Under the pieces are notes generated by a model. That model was not told where the DNA came from. It did no database searches and saw nothing but the letters and a program-made list of their open reading frames with translations. The position numbers and the translations under genes were made by a program. A stretch of DNA of 64,000 nucleotides, from the NCBI RefSeq assembly GCF_034113385.1, contig NZ_JAXEXL010000013.1, positions 62,001 through 126,000 of the forward strand, read 5' to 3'. The stretch comes from Atopobium sp034113385 (GTDB taxonomy: Bacteria > Actinomycetota > Coriobacteriia > Coriobacteriales > Atopobiaceae). Position 1 is the stretch's first letter. Each line of letters begins with the position of its first letter. Shown in pieces: positions 1 through 8,629 of the stretch.

Positions 1-2746
1 CTGGAGTAAACGTTACTTCTGATAGTGGTAGCTGCTTATCTTCTAGAGCTAGTGGCTCTTGTGTTTGTTTATTCATTAACGTTCCAACTAGTTTGTATTG
101 TTTGCCAGGTATAAGGCCAGAATAAGAAACAGTATCAATAAGCTGCAATGGAAAGTCTGTTGGGGTTTTATCTGATGTCTGCTTATTGCTGAGTTCTGTT
201 TTTATAGCAGGAACCATAATGGTTTGCTGGCTGTTATCAAGCCGTGCATGGGTAGCAATGCATCGCGTACCTTCGCAGAGCTTTGTTTGAGCAACAAGCT
301 TCTGTCCACAAACTGACTGCCTATCTAATTCAAACGTGACATCATGGCTTAGTTTTGCATCTTGAGCGGTAAACTCGTAAGTTTGCTCGGCGAGCGTTAA
401 ACGATAATCTTCTCCCACATCAACCAATTCGCTTTTTAACAGGTACGTTGTTCCAGGAATAAGACCATCCAGCTCTGTTTTATCCGTAAGATGCTGGGTG
501 GTACTAAGCCCTAACATCTGCTCTTGTGTTGAGTCACAGAGTGCATGGGTCACAATGGTTGGTTTCCAAACCGTTTGCTGTGTATTTTTTGCATCATGAT
601 GCTTCACAATCTCGTGCCCCTGAGCGTCAAACAAAGAGACATACGAGACAATTTGGTTTGGAAGCTCATCGGGTTTATCAATAGAAAAATGCAAATCAAT
701 TTTGCCAGAAGCCTCTTGAGGAACGAGCTTTTCTTCACAGGTAACCGTTCCAAAAGAAGCGTCAAGCTTCTGCCCAGTATGTGCGTCAACTAAAAATGCT
801 TTAAGCGAGTAGGAAGCACCTGTAATCAAATTAGAATAAGAGACCTGGTCCGTTAAGGTAAGAGAAGCCGTGTTACTGGTAGTTGGGTTGTCCTTGCTAG
901 CGGTAGGAGCTGTAGTATCAGAAGATTCCTGCACGTCTGAAGAGGCAATGGTGTGGCTATGGCTTGCGTCCTCAGTAAGGTTGGTTTGAATCTTAGGCTG
1001 GAGAACACCAAACTTTACAATGGCAACACCAGATTGTGTTGTTACCTGAGGACTTACAAAACCCAGTACAACATACGGAGTATTCCCTGTTTCTTTTTTG
1101 GCAAGTACGCGGAGCATGGCCGTGCATTCAGCATGAGTACCAGGGGTTACTACATTCTTTGGTTGCTTTACATGGCCGCAAAGCATAGGTAGCACGCCAG
1201 AGCCTTTTGCAGCACTTGTGTGAGGGTCATTAGCATGCAGTCCGCTAAAGTCCCAAGCAGAGGACTTAGAGTGACCCCAAGGTAAGCTGAGCGCAAACGC
1301 TACATCATCAGCAAGCTTAATGGCATGGCCATCTGCCTCAGAAAGCTTGGCAAGTTGTTTGCCCATGTCATTCCACGTGGCTCCAGAAAGGAGCTTATCG
1401 ATAAGAACTTCGGTGGATTCTTCTCCCTTATAGCCTACTGTGTTGTTTGTCCATGCATAGATGTAGGGTGCACACTGGGTGGCAAAGGCACGGAAATACG
1501 CATCATCGTAGGAAATTGTGGTGGTAAATTCATACGCATCACCAACATGCACTTTAGAAAGATCGATGGAATCAAACTTGCCCCATGGCCACATTGCCAT
1601 CTCGTCCGGATTTGATATACGCGCAAAGCCATATGCTGGTGTTGCGGGGGCAAGGGTATCCATAAGTGCTTCGATAGCCTTTTTGCTCGTAATTTGGATG
1701 GTGATGGATGGCTGGGCAAAGGGAGAGAGTGCCAAAGTAAGGTTGCCGGTGTCTTTGTCGTAAAATGCGCCGTCGTGGGCACTGAGTTTATACGGCTTTG
1801 AACTACTGTCCGTAAAAACAGCAATATCGGCAAGAGATATTTTTGAAGCCTGTTGCTTTGGTAGCAATGGGATAGTTACGGTGTTGTCCAAAGAATCTAC
1901 AGTAATAACTTGGGTGGCGGCCAAAGGCGTAAGGTCCGTTCGTTTACTGGTTATATGTGCTTGGAAGTGCGTTTGCAATGTGTCATCAAACTTTACGCCT
2001 ACAAGCAATTGAGCCTGTATACCAAAAGCAATTTCTTGACCAGCTTTATTGGTAAACAAAGATTTTGGAATATAGGCAATACCAGTTGTTTTATCGTAAA
2101 TGATACCTTGGATTAGCGTGCCCGACGTATCATCAGCAGCAAAAACCGTGTCATATATAACACCACCGTGCGTGAGTTTAGTAGCGTCAATGAAGGCAAC
2201 ATAATAATCGTCTGAGGCATTAAAAAGATGAACCATAGATTCATACTGGCCCACAATGGTAGCAAGGGCGGTTTCTGGATTACTCCATACGCTATCTAGC
2301 GTTGCATCCTTAGGCAGCGTAGCGGTATCCGCCAAGGTATATTTGACTGTCATGGTATGTCCAGAGTCTTCAAGTGCATGGGTGGGTGGTGACGCCCCTA
2401 AAGAACGTAGCTGTTTCATACCAAGCGAGAACAGCTTAGGTAAATCAAAAAAGGGAGATGAGGTAGGGGACGCATCGTCAGTAGCCTTGTCATGCAACAA
2501 AGCTGTATCAAGGTGCTGAGTAAGATAGTCTTCTACCTGTGGATAGATTTGGTTTTGAGTTTGTGAGGCTTCTTGATGAGCGGGACTGTTTGATGCGAGG
2601 GCTAGCGTACTACAGCGAGTAAGTGATAGCGGTGTAAGCATGCTACCAGCCAAAAGAAGGCAGACGCATAAAGATAGAACAGGGCGCGCAAGCCGCGCCA
2701 ACAGCTTTTTAGCACAGCACATGGGGTGATGAAGCAGGTAAGACAT
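1..2746 (-). CDS. VaFE-repeat surface protein, C-terminus cut by window edge
   Basis: The frame is open from the ATG at 2746 (GAGGAG upstream) to the left edge, about 915 codons, with no stop. The N-terminus has positive residues, then a hydrophobic stretch (about residues 20-45) and ALAS, a signal peptide. A long unassigned ectodomain follows. From about residue 630 on there are recurring modules with the hallmarks VSYSNLITGASYSLKAFLVD, LDGLIPGTTYLLKSELVD and VSYSGLIPGKQYKLVGTLMN, which I recognise as VaFE repeats of Gram-positive surface proteins (Ig-like, typically isopeptide cross-linked). Such proteins usually end in a sortase signal, which would lie outside this window. Likely role is a stalk or adhesin on the cell surface; the ligand cannot be inferred. 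A thioester domain in the N-terminal half is possible but I did not see a clear motif. Confidence 0.8.
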   Translation of the reverse strand, partial: MSYLLHHPMCCAKKLLARLARPVLSLCVCLLLAGSMLTPLSLTRCSTLALASNSPAHQEASQTQNQIYPQVEDYLTQHLDTALLHDKATDDASPTSSPFFDLPKLFSLGMKQLRSLGASPPTHALEDSGHTMTVKYTLADTATLPKDATLDSVWSNPETALATIVGQYESMVHLFNASDDYYVAFIDATKLTHGGVIYDTVFAADDTSGTLIQGIIYDKTTGIAYIPKSLFTNKAGQEIAFGIQAQLLVGVKFDDTLQTHFQAHITSKRTDLTPLAATQVITVDSLDNTVTIPLLPKQQASKISLADIAVFTDSSSKPYKLSAHDGAFYDKDTGNLTLALSPFAQPSITIQITSKKAIEALMDTLAPATPAYGFARISNPDEMAMWPWGKFDSIDLSKVHVGDAYEFTTTISYDDAYFRAFATQCAPYIYAWTNNTVGYKGEESTEVLIDKLLSGATWNDMGKQLAKLSEADGHAIKLADDVAFALSLPWGHSKSSAWDFSGLHANDPHTSAAKGSGVLPMLCGHVKQPKNVVTPGTHAECTAMLRVLAKKETGNTPYVVLGFVSPQVTTQSGVAIVKFGVLQPKIQTNLTEDASHSHTIASSDVQESSDTTAPTASKDNPTTSNTASLTLTDQVSYSNLITGASYSLKAFLVDAHTGQKLDASFGTVTCEEKLVPQEASGKIDLHFSIDKPDELPNQIVSYVSLFDAQGHEIVKHHDAKNTQQTVWKPTIVTHALCDSTQEQMLGLSTTQHLTDKTELDGLIPGTTYLLKSELVDVGEDYRLTLAEQTYEFTAQDAKLSHDVTFELDRQSVCGQKLVAQTKLCEGTRCIATHARLDNSQQTIMVPAIKTELSNKQTSDKTPTDFPLQLIDTVSYSGLIPGKQYKLVGTLMNKQTQEPLALEDKQLPLSEVTFTP

Positions 2747-2853
2747 GGGTTTCTCCTCTACAAAAATGGCCTAAGCCACATGCTAGAAACCATGTCGAAC
2801 ACGAATCCAACAACTACAAACAACCGACCCCTACCCAGAAATATGCTGTGTGA

Positions 2854-2859
2854 TAGAAT
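2854..2859 (+). promoter_or_regulatory. Candidate -10 element of tRNA-Gly
   Basis: TAGAAT lies 10 nt before the mature tRNA 5' end. The same hexamer occurs upstream of tRNA-Lys (4908-4913), tRNA-Arg(CCT) (12507-12512) and the response regulator (8574-8579). No good -35 was recognised. Confidence 0.4.
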
Positions 2860-2869
2860 CGCTCTATAC

Positions 2870-2944
2870 GCGGGCATCGCCAAGTGGTAAGGCAACGGCT
2901 TCCCAAGCCGTCACGCGCGGGTTCGAATCCCGTTGCCCGCTCCA
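2870..2944 (+). tRNA. tRNA-Gly (CCC)
   Basis: Cloverleaf with acceptor GCGGGCA pairing TGCCCGC, T arm GGTTCGAATCC, anticodon loop TTCCCAA giving anticodon CCC, and an encoded CCA end. An intrinsic terminator follows directly. Confidence 0.95.
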
Positions 2945-2954
2945 AAAGACCCGT

Positions 2955-2981
2955 AAAGCCCCGTCTTGGGGCTTTGTTTTT
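2955..2981 (+). terminator. Intrinsic terminator after tRNA-Gly
   Basis: Stem AAAGCCCC / GGGGCTTT (8 bp, 5-nt loop) followed by a T-rich run. It lies between the tRNA and the next gene. Confidence 0.75.
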
Positions 2982-2997
2982 GCAGTTGGGAGGTCGT

Positions 2998-3501
2998 ATG
3001 GCTCGTGTGATGACACCCATGGCCAAGCGTCTTATAACCCTGCTGGATTCATATCGCACACCAGACGGAATGTATGAATTACCTACTACAGTTTCTGCCG
3101 AGGCGCTTATGAAGCTTGCGCTTGAGATTGGCAGAGATGAACTTTCTTTTTTTGCTAAAGCAGATGAAGTGGTGTGGGCGGTTGCACGCCATGAAGGCTA
3201 CATTATTCCTGACTTTCCTCTTGACTCAAACTCTGAGGTAAAAAGCTTTTTGGAAGAGTACGGCGCCACCAATACCACTGATTGGTACATTAAACATGGA
3301 CTGTCCATCATGTCAGTCACACACTTTTGGCTGTTTTCTTGTTTTATGGCTCGCAATCAGCTGTTTTGGCGCCGTCTTTTTGTTTTTAGGGCAAGTGAGG
3401 TTACTGATGCCAACTTGCTCGCAAGACGGGTACATGATGCGCTAACGTTTTGTTTGAGTAAACAAACAGGTGATGATGACCATCGTCTCTTTGCCGTGTA
3501 A
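2998..3501 (+). CDS. Hypothetical protein, 167 aa
   Basis: The ATG at 2998 follows GGGAGG at a normal distance, so I prefer it to the earlier in-frame ATG at 2884, which lies inside tRNA-Gly. The predicted product is soluble, starts MARVMTPMAKRLITLLDSYR, and is mostly helical with several aromatic residues in the middle (THFWLFSCFMARNQLFWRR). No signal peptide, clear membrane segment or known motif is visible. It sits between tRNA-Gly and the M29 aminopeptidase gene, with about 125 bases to the latter, so co-transcription is possible but not shown. I do not recognise the family. Confidence 0.7.
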   Translation: MARVMTPMAKRLITLLDSYRTPDGMYELPTTVSAEALMKLALEIGRDELSFFAKADEVVWAVARHEGYIIPDFPLDSNSEVKSFLEEYGATNTTDWYIKHGLSIMSVTHFWLFSCFMARNQLFWRRLFVFRASEVTDANLLARRVHDALTFCLSKQTGDDDHRLFAV

Positions 3502-3526
3502 TATTGCTACACACAGCTTTGGCTGC

Positions 3527-3586
3527 GCTCTTGTTGCAGGGTGCTCAAAACCCTTTAAGGGTGTATCGATAAGCCCCAACAAGAGC
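3527..3586 (+). promoter_or_regulatory. Structured leader upstream of the aminopeptidase
   Basis: A 10-bp perfect inverted repeat, GCTCTTGTTG (3527-3536) and CAACAAGAGC (3577-3586), encloses a 40-nt loop that holds a second small hairpin (CCC TTTAA GGG). It is not followed by a T run, so it is not a typical terminator. It could be a leader structure of the gene at 3627 or a 3' end structure of the upstream gene. Confidence 0.4.
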
Positions 3587-3626
3587 TTATAAAAACTACT
3601 GTCCCAAATACGAGAGGAACACCCCT

Positions 3627-4901
3627 ATGGCTATGACAAAGCAAGAGTGTGCCGACCGCATGGCTCATCTACAAGACGCGATTGTTGCGTATGCAAAACT
3701 GCTCGTAGAGGATGGCGCTGCAATTACGCCTGGTCAGGAACTTGTGGTTCAGTGTCCGGTAGAGGCGTATGAGTTTGGTCGTCTTGTTGTAGAGCAGGCC
3801 TATGCTGCTGGAGCTGGACATGTAACTATGATATGGGGTGATGAGCCCCTTGCGCGCCAAGAGTACCTCAATTGTCCCATTTCTTACTTTGAGACGGTGC
3901 CTTCTTGGAAGCGTGAGCAACTCAATTCCCTTGCCGAGAAGGGCGCCGCATTCTTATTTATTGACGGTGCAGATCCTATGGCTCTTGCTGGCATTGATCC
4001 TGCAAAGCCTGCTGCTGCCTCTCGTGCACGCAATGCTCAGTGCAAGTCCTTCCGTGATGGCATGGATTTTGGCCGCAACGTTTGGTGTATTGGTGGCGTG
4101 CCGGTAAAAGCTTGGGCAACCACAGTTTTTCCAGGCGTTTCTGAAGATGAGGCTATGGTTAAGCTTTGGGAAGCAATTTTAACGGTGTCTCGTTCCATTG
4201 AAGGTGACCCTCACAAGAATTGGGAAGAGCACAATGCTTGTTTTGCTAAAAACCTTGAGCTGCTCAATAGGTATAAGTTTGATGCGTTACGGTATACCTC
4301 TTCTAATGGCACTAACTTTACGCTTGGCCTCACAAAGAAGCACATTTGGGAAGGTGGCGCTGCTACAACTGTTTCTGGTACAAGATTTTTTCCCAACATT
4401 CCTACTGAGGAAGTCTTTACCACACCTGATCGTATGCGTACCAACGGCAAGGTTTTCTCGGCATTGCCTTTAGTAAGAAACGGTGCAACTATTCGTGATT
4501 TTTGGTTTGAGTTTAAAGATGGTCGTGTGGTAGATTATGGCGCTGCGGAAGGAAAGGATGTTCTTGCAAGCATTCTTGATACGGATGAGGGTGCCAAGTA
4601 CCTGGGCGAATGCGCTCTGATTTCTAAGTTTACGCCCATTCGTCAGAGCGGCGTACTCTTTTACAATACGCTATACGATGAGAATGCCTCTTGTCACTTG
4701 GCTATTGGTACTGGTTTTCCTGAGTGTTACGAGGGCGGTCTTGATATGACGCCTGAAGAGTTGTTAGAGGTTGGCATTAACAAGTCTCATACTCATGTTG
4801 ACTTCATGATTGGTTCCGATGACCTTACCATTACCGGCATTACTGCAAATGGTGAAGAGGTTCCTGTGTTTATTAATGGAACCTGGGCATGGAATGACTA
4901 A
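3627..4901 (+). CDS. M29 family aminopeptidase (AmpS/PepS type)
   Basis: The 424-residue product matches the length and layout of thermophilic-type M29 metallo-aminopeptidases, which remove N-terminal amino acids from short peptides in the cytoplasm with two metal ions. Seen: an N-terminal domain with the PGQELVVQCPVEAYEFGRLV region, the family signature FPNIPTEEVFTTPDRMRTNG in the middle, and a C-terminal domain with ECALISKFTPIRQSGVLFYN and NKSHTHVDFMIGS, which carry the metal-binding Glu/His residues. The ATG at 3627 follows GAGAGG. It stands alone, followed by tRNA-Lys. In a peptide-fermenting anaerobe it would serve peptide catabolism. Confidence in the family is high; substrate preference cannot be read. 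Confidence 0.93.
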   Translation: MAMTKQECADRMAHLQDAIVAYAKLLVEDGAAITPGQELVVQCPVEAYEFGRLVVEQAYAAGAGHVTMIWGDEPLARQEYLNCPISYFETVPSWKREQLNSLAEKGAAFLFIDGADPMALAGIDPAKPAAASRARNAQCKSFRDGMDFGRNVWCIGGVPVKAWATTVFPGVSEDEAMVKLWEAILTVSRSIEGDPHKNWEEHNACFAKNLELLNRYKFDALRYTSSNGTNFTLGLTKKHIWEGGAATTVSGTRFFPNIPTEEVFTTPDRMRTNGKVFSALPLVRNGATIRDFWFEFKDGRVVDYGAAEGKDVLASILDTDEGAKYLGECALISKFTPIRQSGVLFYNTLYDENASCHLAIGTGFPECYEGGLDMTPEELLEVGINKSHTHVDFMIGSDDLTITGITANGEEVPVFINGTWAWND

Positions 4902-4931
4902 GCGTGATAGAATAGGCGAGCATCATTTTTT

Positions 4932-5007
4932 GGGCCGTTAGCTCAGTTGGTAGAGCAGGGGACTTTTAATCCCAAGGTCGTGGGTTCGACCCCCACACGG
5001 CCCACCA
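4932..5007 (+). tRNA. tRNA-Lys (TTT)
   Basis: Acceptor GGGCCGT pairs ACGGCCC; anticodon loop CTTTTAA gives TTT; T arm GGGTTCGACCCCC; CCA encoded. A terminator hairpin follows. Confidence 0.96.
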
Positions 5008-5019
5008 CTTTTTGATGAG

Positions 5020-5053
5020 AAACCCCAGGAATCTATGGTTCCTGGGGTTTATT
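5020..5053 (+). terminator. Intrinsic terminator after tRNA-Lys
   Basis: Stem AAACCCCAGGAA / TTCCTGGGGTTT (12 bp) with a short loop, then a T-rich tail. It lies between convergent tRNA-Lys and the minus-strand small gene and may serve both strands. Confidence 0.8.
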
Positions 5054-5076
5054 GTATGAAGCTTTTATCTACGTGG

Positions 5077-5328
5077 TTACGACATACAGAGCAGCAATGA
5101 CGTGAGGAGCAAGCTCACGCAAAGGGCAACAATGGCTCCGGTCTTTTGCTTTTGCGGGGCATTGGGGTTTACAAGTGCTTCAACGGAAATTGCAACCACA
5201 AAGCAGTTCCAGATAAACCAGCGTACACCATCGGAAGCTGGTACTATGCGCGTAAAGAAGATAAGTACCAAGAGAGCCGTGAGTATTGATGCAGCTCTGG
5301 TGCCTATGTGAATGACCTTGTCTTTCAT
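5077..5328 (-). CDS. Small membrane protein, 83 aa
   Basis: The predicted product has three hydrophobic segments (ASILTALLVLIFFTRIV, WFIWNCFVVAISVEALV, and the C-terminal IVALCVSLLLTSLLLCMS) separated by short polar loops. The ATG at 5328 (MKDKVIHIG) is chosen over an upstream in-frame TTG at 5349; neither has a strong ribosome-binding site. A second small membrane gene lies just upstream on the same strand, so the two may form a pair. I do not recognise the family and give no function. Confidence 0.55.
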   Translation of the reverse strand: MKDKVIHIGTRAASILTALLVLIFFTRIVPASDGVRWFIWNCFVVAISVEALVNPNAPQKQKTGAIVALCVSLLLTSLLLCMS

Positions 5329-5397
5329 TTTAGTATTTCGACACCCCAATCAACAGTACAGATTATAAAATATTTCTATTTAATACAGCTGATGTCT

Positions 5398-5670
5398 CTA
5401 CGGTCGGCTGGTAACCATAAAAAGGAAAAAGAGAAGAAAAGACCCAATATGAAGCATCAAGGTACCCATTTGCTCGGGTAAATATTTTCTCCAAAGATAG
5501 ATATCAAGGAGACAGTCGCAACTAAGAATTGAATACGTAATGACATTTCCTATAAATGAGGGCGTGAGAAAGAGATACAGTGTGGAAGTAAATAGAGCAA
5601 TACACGTTCCTATAACATAGATGGTCTTTACATGACCCGTGAAAGTGCTCTCAGGCGTGCGGTGTTCCAT
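5398..5670 (-). CDS. Small membrane protein, 90 aa
   Basis: The ATG at 5670 has GAGGTG upstream at good spacing. The product has a short polar N-terminus and three predicted membrane helices (TIYVIGTCIALFTSTLYLFL, FIGNVITYSILSCDCLLDIY, MLHIGSFLLFFLFMVT). It is not recognisably related to its downstream neighbour, but the same size, strand and topology suggest a small two-gene unit. Function unknown. Confidence 0.6.
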   Translation of the reverse strand: MEHRTPESTFTGHVKTIYVIGTCIALFTSTLYLFLTPSFIGNVITYSILSCDCLLDIYLWRKYLPEQMGTLMLHIGSFLLFFLFMVTSRP

Positions 5671-5981
5671 ATCATCACCTCATTTTTATCCTTATTACAA
5701 TCGAAGAGCAGTCATATCGTTACTGCTACTGATGTATCAATAAGAACAAAACTAATTCTATAGCAGACAATAAATAAAAGAGGAATGCTCTGTCAAGAAG
5801 AATGTAATGTAGTTCGGTTATGAGGCAGTTTGTTATAGCTGAATGGTAAGGAAATCTTACAATTGATATCCGTATACACCATGAATTCAGTGTAGTCCCA
5901 TATTAAGGTTTTAAGGCCTTTTGAGCTCGGGGTACAATCAAAATGCACTCCAGCTTGCAGTTCGCCTCGAAAGGACAACGC
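5671..5981. other. Intergenic region before purB
   Basis: No coding signal stands out. It holds the divergent upstream regions of the 5398-5670 gene and purB. TACAAT at 5933-5938 could be a -10 for purB with a short leader, but no convincing -35 is present. Confidence 0.5.
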
Positions 5982-7331
5982 ATGATTGATCGCTATACCC
6001 GCCCCGAGATGGGTCACGTATTTACGCTCGAGAATAAATATGCCATTTGGCAGGAAATCGAAGTGCTTGCTTGTGAGGCTCATGCTGAGCTGGGCGAGTC
6101 TGGCATCACGCATCAAGAGGCTGCGTGGATTCGCAATCATGCGAAGTTTAATACAGCTGAAGTAGATCAGATTGAAGCAGTAACCAATCATGATGTTATT
6201 GCCTTTCTCACCAATATGGGTTCCTATATTGATGCAGAGGTACCCCAGGGTGAGCCTAAGCCAAGTCGTTGGGTTCACTACGGAATGACCAGCTCTGATT
6301 TAGGTGATACAGCTTTGTGTTATCAGTTGGTTCAGGCAACTGACATCCTTATTGAGGATTGCCGTAAGCTGGGCACCATCTGTAAGCGCCGTGCCTTTGA
6401 AGAGAAAAACACCCTGTGTGTTGGCCGCACTCACGGCATTCATGCTGAGCCTATGACATTTGGCATGAAGTTTGGTTCTTGGGCTTGGGAACTCCGTCGT
6501 AATCTTGATCGTCTTATTGACGCGCGCCGCAACGTTGCTTGTGGTGCAATTTCTGGTGCGGTGGGCACGTATTCCAGCATCGATCCGAGGGTGGAAGAAT
6601 ATGTGTGTGAGCACCTTGGCTTGGTGCATGATCCGCTGTCTACGCAGGTTATCTCGCGTGATCATCATGCGTACTTAGCAGGCGTTTTAGCAACCGTAGC
6701 TGCTACGTGCGAGCGTATTGCAACAGAAATCCGTAATCTGCAAAAGACGGATACGCTTGAGGCAGAAGAACCGTTCCGTAAAGGGCAAAAAGGCTCGTCT
6801 GCTATGCCGCATAAGCGCAATCCCATTACGGTAGAGAAGGTCTGTGGACTTTCGCGCATTGTAAAGTCTAATGCTCAGGTTGCTTTTGACAACGTTGCTC
6901 TTTGGCATGAGCGCGATATTTCTCATAGTTCTGCAGAACGCGTGGCTCTGGCGGATAGTTTTATTGCATTGGATCACATGTTCAATTGCCTTATTCGTAT
7001 TGTTGACGGGCTCGTTTTGTATCCAGCGCAAATGATGGCAAATCTTAACAAGACACGTGGATTGATTTTCTCGTCAAAGGTGTTGCTGCACTTAGTGGAT
7101 ACGGGCATTACCCGTGAGGATGCCTACAAGATTGTTCAAGAAAATGCCATGGCAACCTGGCGTGAGATTCAACAGTGTGAGCCTGGTACGACGTTTTGTG
7201 AGAAGCTTGAGGCAGATAAACGCTGCAGCTTAAGCGCAGAAGAGCTAAAGCAGATTTTTGATCCGCAGTCATTCCTTACGCGTGCGGGCGTAGTGTTTGA
7301 CCGCCTTGAGCAGGTAACCTTTGAGGACTAG
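5982..7331 (+). CDS. purB: Adenylosuccinate lyase
   Basis: The 449-residue product is a fumarase/aspartase-superfamily lyase that splits SAICAR and adenylosuccinate with release of fumarate in purine synthesis. The start MIDRYTRPEMGHVFTLENK is the usual PurB N-terminus, so I place the ATG at 5982 (AAAGGA upstream) rather than at 5943. Seen: TSSDLGDTA, the general-base histidine region GRTHGIHAEPMTFG, and the flexible signature loop KGSSAMPHKRNPITVEK around residues 265-280. A lipoprotein gene starts 1 base after its stop; purC lies a few genes downstream on the same strand but is separated by a two-component system. Confidence 0.97.
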   Translation: MIDRYTRPEMGHVFTLENKYAIWQEIEVLACEAHAELGESGITHQEAAWIRNHAKFNTAEVDQIEAVTNHDVIAFLTNMGSYIDAEVPQGEPKPSRWVHYGMTSSDLGDTALCYQLVQATDILIEDCRKLGTICKRRAFEEKNTLCVGRTHGIHAEPMTFGMKFGSWAWELRRNLDRLIDARRNVACGAISGAVGTYSSIDPRVEEYVCEHLGLVHDPLSTQVISRDHHAYLAGVLATVAATCERIATEIRNLQKTDTLEAEEPFRKGQKGSSAMPHKRNPITVEKVCGLSRIVKSNAQVAFDNVALWHERDISHSSAERVALADSFIALDHMFNCLIRIVDGLVLYPAQMMANLNKTRGLIFSSKVLLHLVDTGITREDAYKIVQENAMATWREIQQCEPGTTFCEKLEADKRCSLSAEELKQIFDPQSFLTRAGVVFDRLEQVTFED

Positions 7332-7332
7332 C

Positions 7333-8550
7333 ATGGCCAAAAAACTCCCTGGATTGACTCGCCGTACTTTTTTAAAAGGAACAGCTGCTGCAAGTGTGGT
7401 AGCGGTTTCTCTTAATACGCTTGTTGGTTGTAAAAATCCAGCAAGTGACAAAAATAAAACACCTACAGTACTGGACGATAACGCTGCCATAAGCATCTTG
7501 GACGAGTATAAGCAGGTAGACCTTCCATATGCGCAATCTGGCTCTTGGTCTTTGCCGCTGGGTACGGTCATCCATGTGGGTGAGGGCAGCTGGTTGCCTG
7601 TTATGGCAATGGGAGATACAGCAGCACAATCTATCAAGGGGTCGGTTTTCTCTACCGCATCGGGAACGTTAAGCGACGTAGTTCCTAAGTGTATTACAAC
7701 GGATGGTTCGGGTTGGGTTGTATACGATGTTGCCTGTTCAGACAGTGCGTATGCGTGGGTTGAGCTCAATCTGATTACGCGTGCCTGGGTGCTTTACGCA
7801 GCTAAACTTGAAGGCGGGGCGCTTGTGGGCAATGCTTCCAAGTTGTGGGAAGCAGACAATTTGTATGATCCTCCTCAGGTAGCGGTGTCGGACACAAAGG
7901 TGTTCTGGCAGGTTATGCCCTCGGCAGAAGGCAAACGCCGTACGGAAAACTCGAGTGGATATCTGTGGAAGTTGGGTGACTCGCAGGCAACTTCGGTGGT
8001 AGAAAGTCCTGGTCGCTTTGGTATGGCTCCCTCTATTTCTGGTTCTACCATTACGTTGGCGCCGCGCGTAAGTTCCAAACAGGGCACCATGTATGGCGTG
8101 ACTACCTATGATTTAAGCAATGATCTTTCATCCCAGGTAGATCAACTTGTTTTACCCGTAGGCGTTAAGCCATTTTATGCTACCCGTATTGGAGATAATT
8201 TTGTTATTTCCGTTGAAGCAAACTACAATTCAGGTGGCCTGCTTGGCAAGATGGGCACCTATATTGGCAATAATTCCGATAAGTTCATTGCACTTTCACG
8301 TGAACCTGCGGCAGTTGTGAGTGGTACAGAGGCAGGCGTTTACTTCATTAAGAGTAAGTCCTCGTATTTTGTGGTAGATACCACTGCAAAAACCTACGCT
8401 GTCTTGCCTGCAAATGATCGTGCTTTAGACTACGGAGAATATCCTGCACGTGATGGTGTGACCAAAGAATTTGTAACCTACTCAACAGTAAAGGACAAAG
8501 GTACGGGCTATCCCTCCGTTGTTATCGTGAGGTCTTTTGCGTTGTCATAG
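7333..8550 (+). CDS. Tat-type lipoprotein, possible beta-propeller
   Basis: The start at 7333 lies one base after the purB stop, with GAGGA inside the end of purB, so the two genes are coupled. The N-terminus shows a twin-arginine motif (TRRTFLKG), a hydrophobic stretch and the lipobox LVGC at about residue 32. This predicts folded export by Tat and lipid anchoring outside the membrane. The rest (about 370 aa) is beta-rich with repeated short motifs such as GWVVYDVACSDSAYAWVELN and GTEAGVYFIKSKSSYFVV, as in beta-propellers. No catalytic motif was recognised. Function unknown; coupling to purB need not mean a shared pathway. Confidence 0.8.
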   Translation: MAKKLPGLTRRTFLKGTAAASVVAVSLNTLVGCKNPASDKNKTPTVLDDNAAISILDEYKQVDLPYAQSGSWSLPLGTVIHVGEGSWLPVMAMGDTAAQSIKGSVFSTASGTLSDVVPKCITTDGSGWVVYDVACSDSAYAWVELNLITRAWVLYAAKLEGGALVGNASKLWEADNLYDPPQVAVSDTKVFWQVMPSAEGKRRTENSSGYLWKLGDSQATSVVESPGRFGMAPSISGSTITLAPRVSSKQGTMYGVTTYDLSNDLSSQVDQLVLPVGVKPFYATRIGDNFVISVEANYNSGGLLGKMGTYIGNNSDKFIALSREPAAVVSGTEAGVYFIKSKSSYFVVDTTAKTYAVLPANDRALDYGEYPARDGVTKEFVTYSTVKDKGTGYPSVVIVRSFALS

Positions 8551-8590
8551 ATGAAAAACTTATTAACCTGCGTTAGAATGTAAACTTACA
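8551..8590 (+). promoter_or_regulatory. Candidate promoter/operator of the two-component system
   Basis: ATGAAA (8551-8556) and TAGAAT (8574-8579) with 17 nt spacing resemble -35 and -10 elements. A small palindrome TGTAA-AC-TTACA (8579-8590) overlaps the start region and could be an operator. Confidence 0.35.
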
Positions 8591-8629
8591 GTGGGTTTCA
8601 TATAACAATAAGTATAAGAGGAGACCAAC

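Noticed and set aside
2884..2997. N-terminal extension of the hypothetical gene into tRNA-Gly
   Set aside because: It would read through the tRNA and its terminator; the ATG at 2998 has a good ribosome-binding site.
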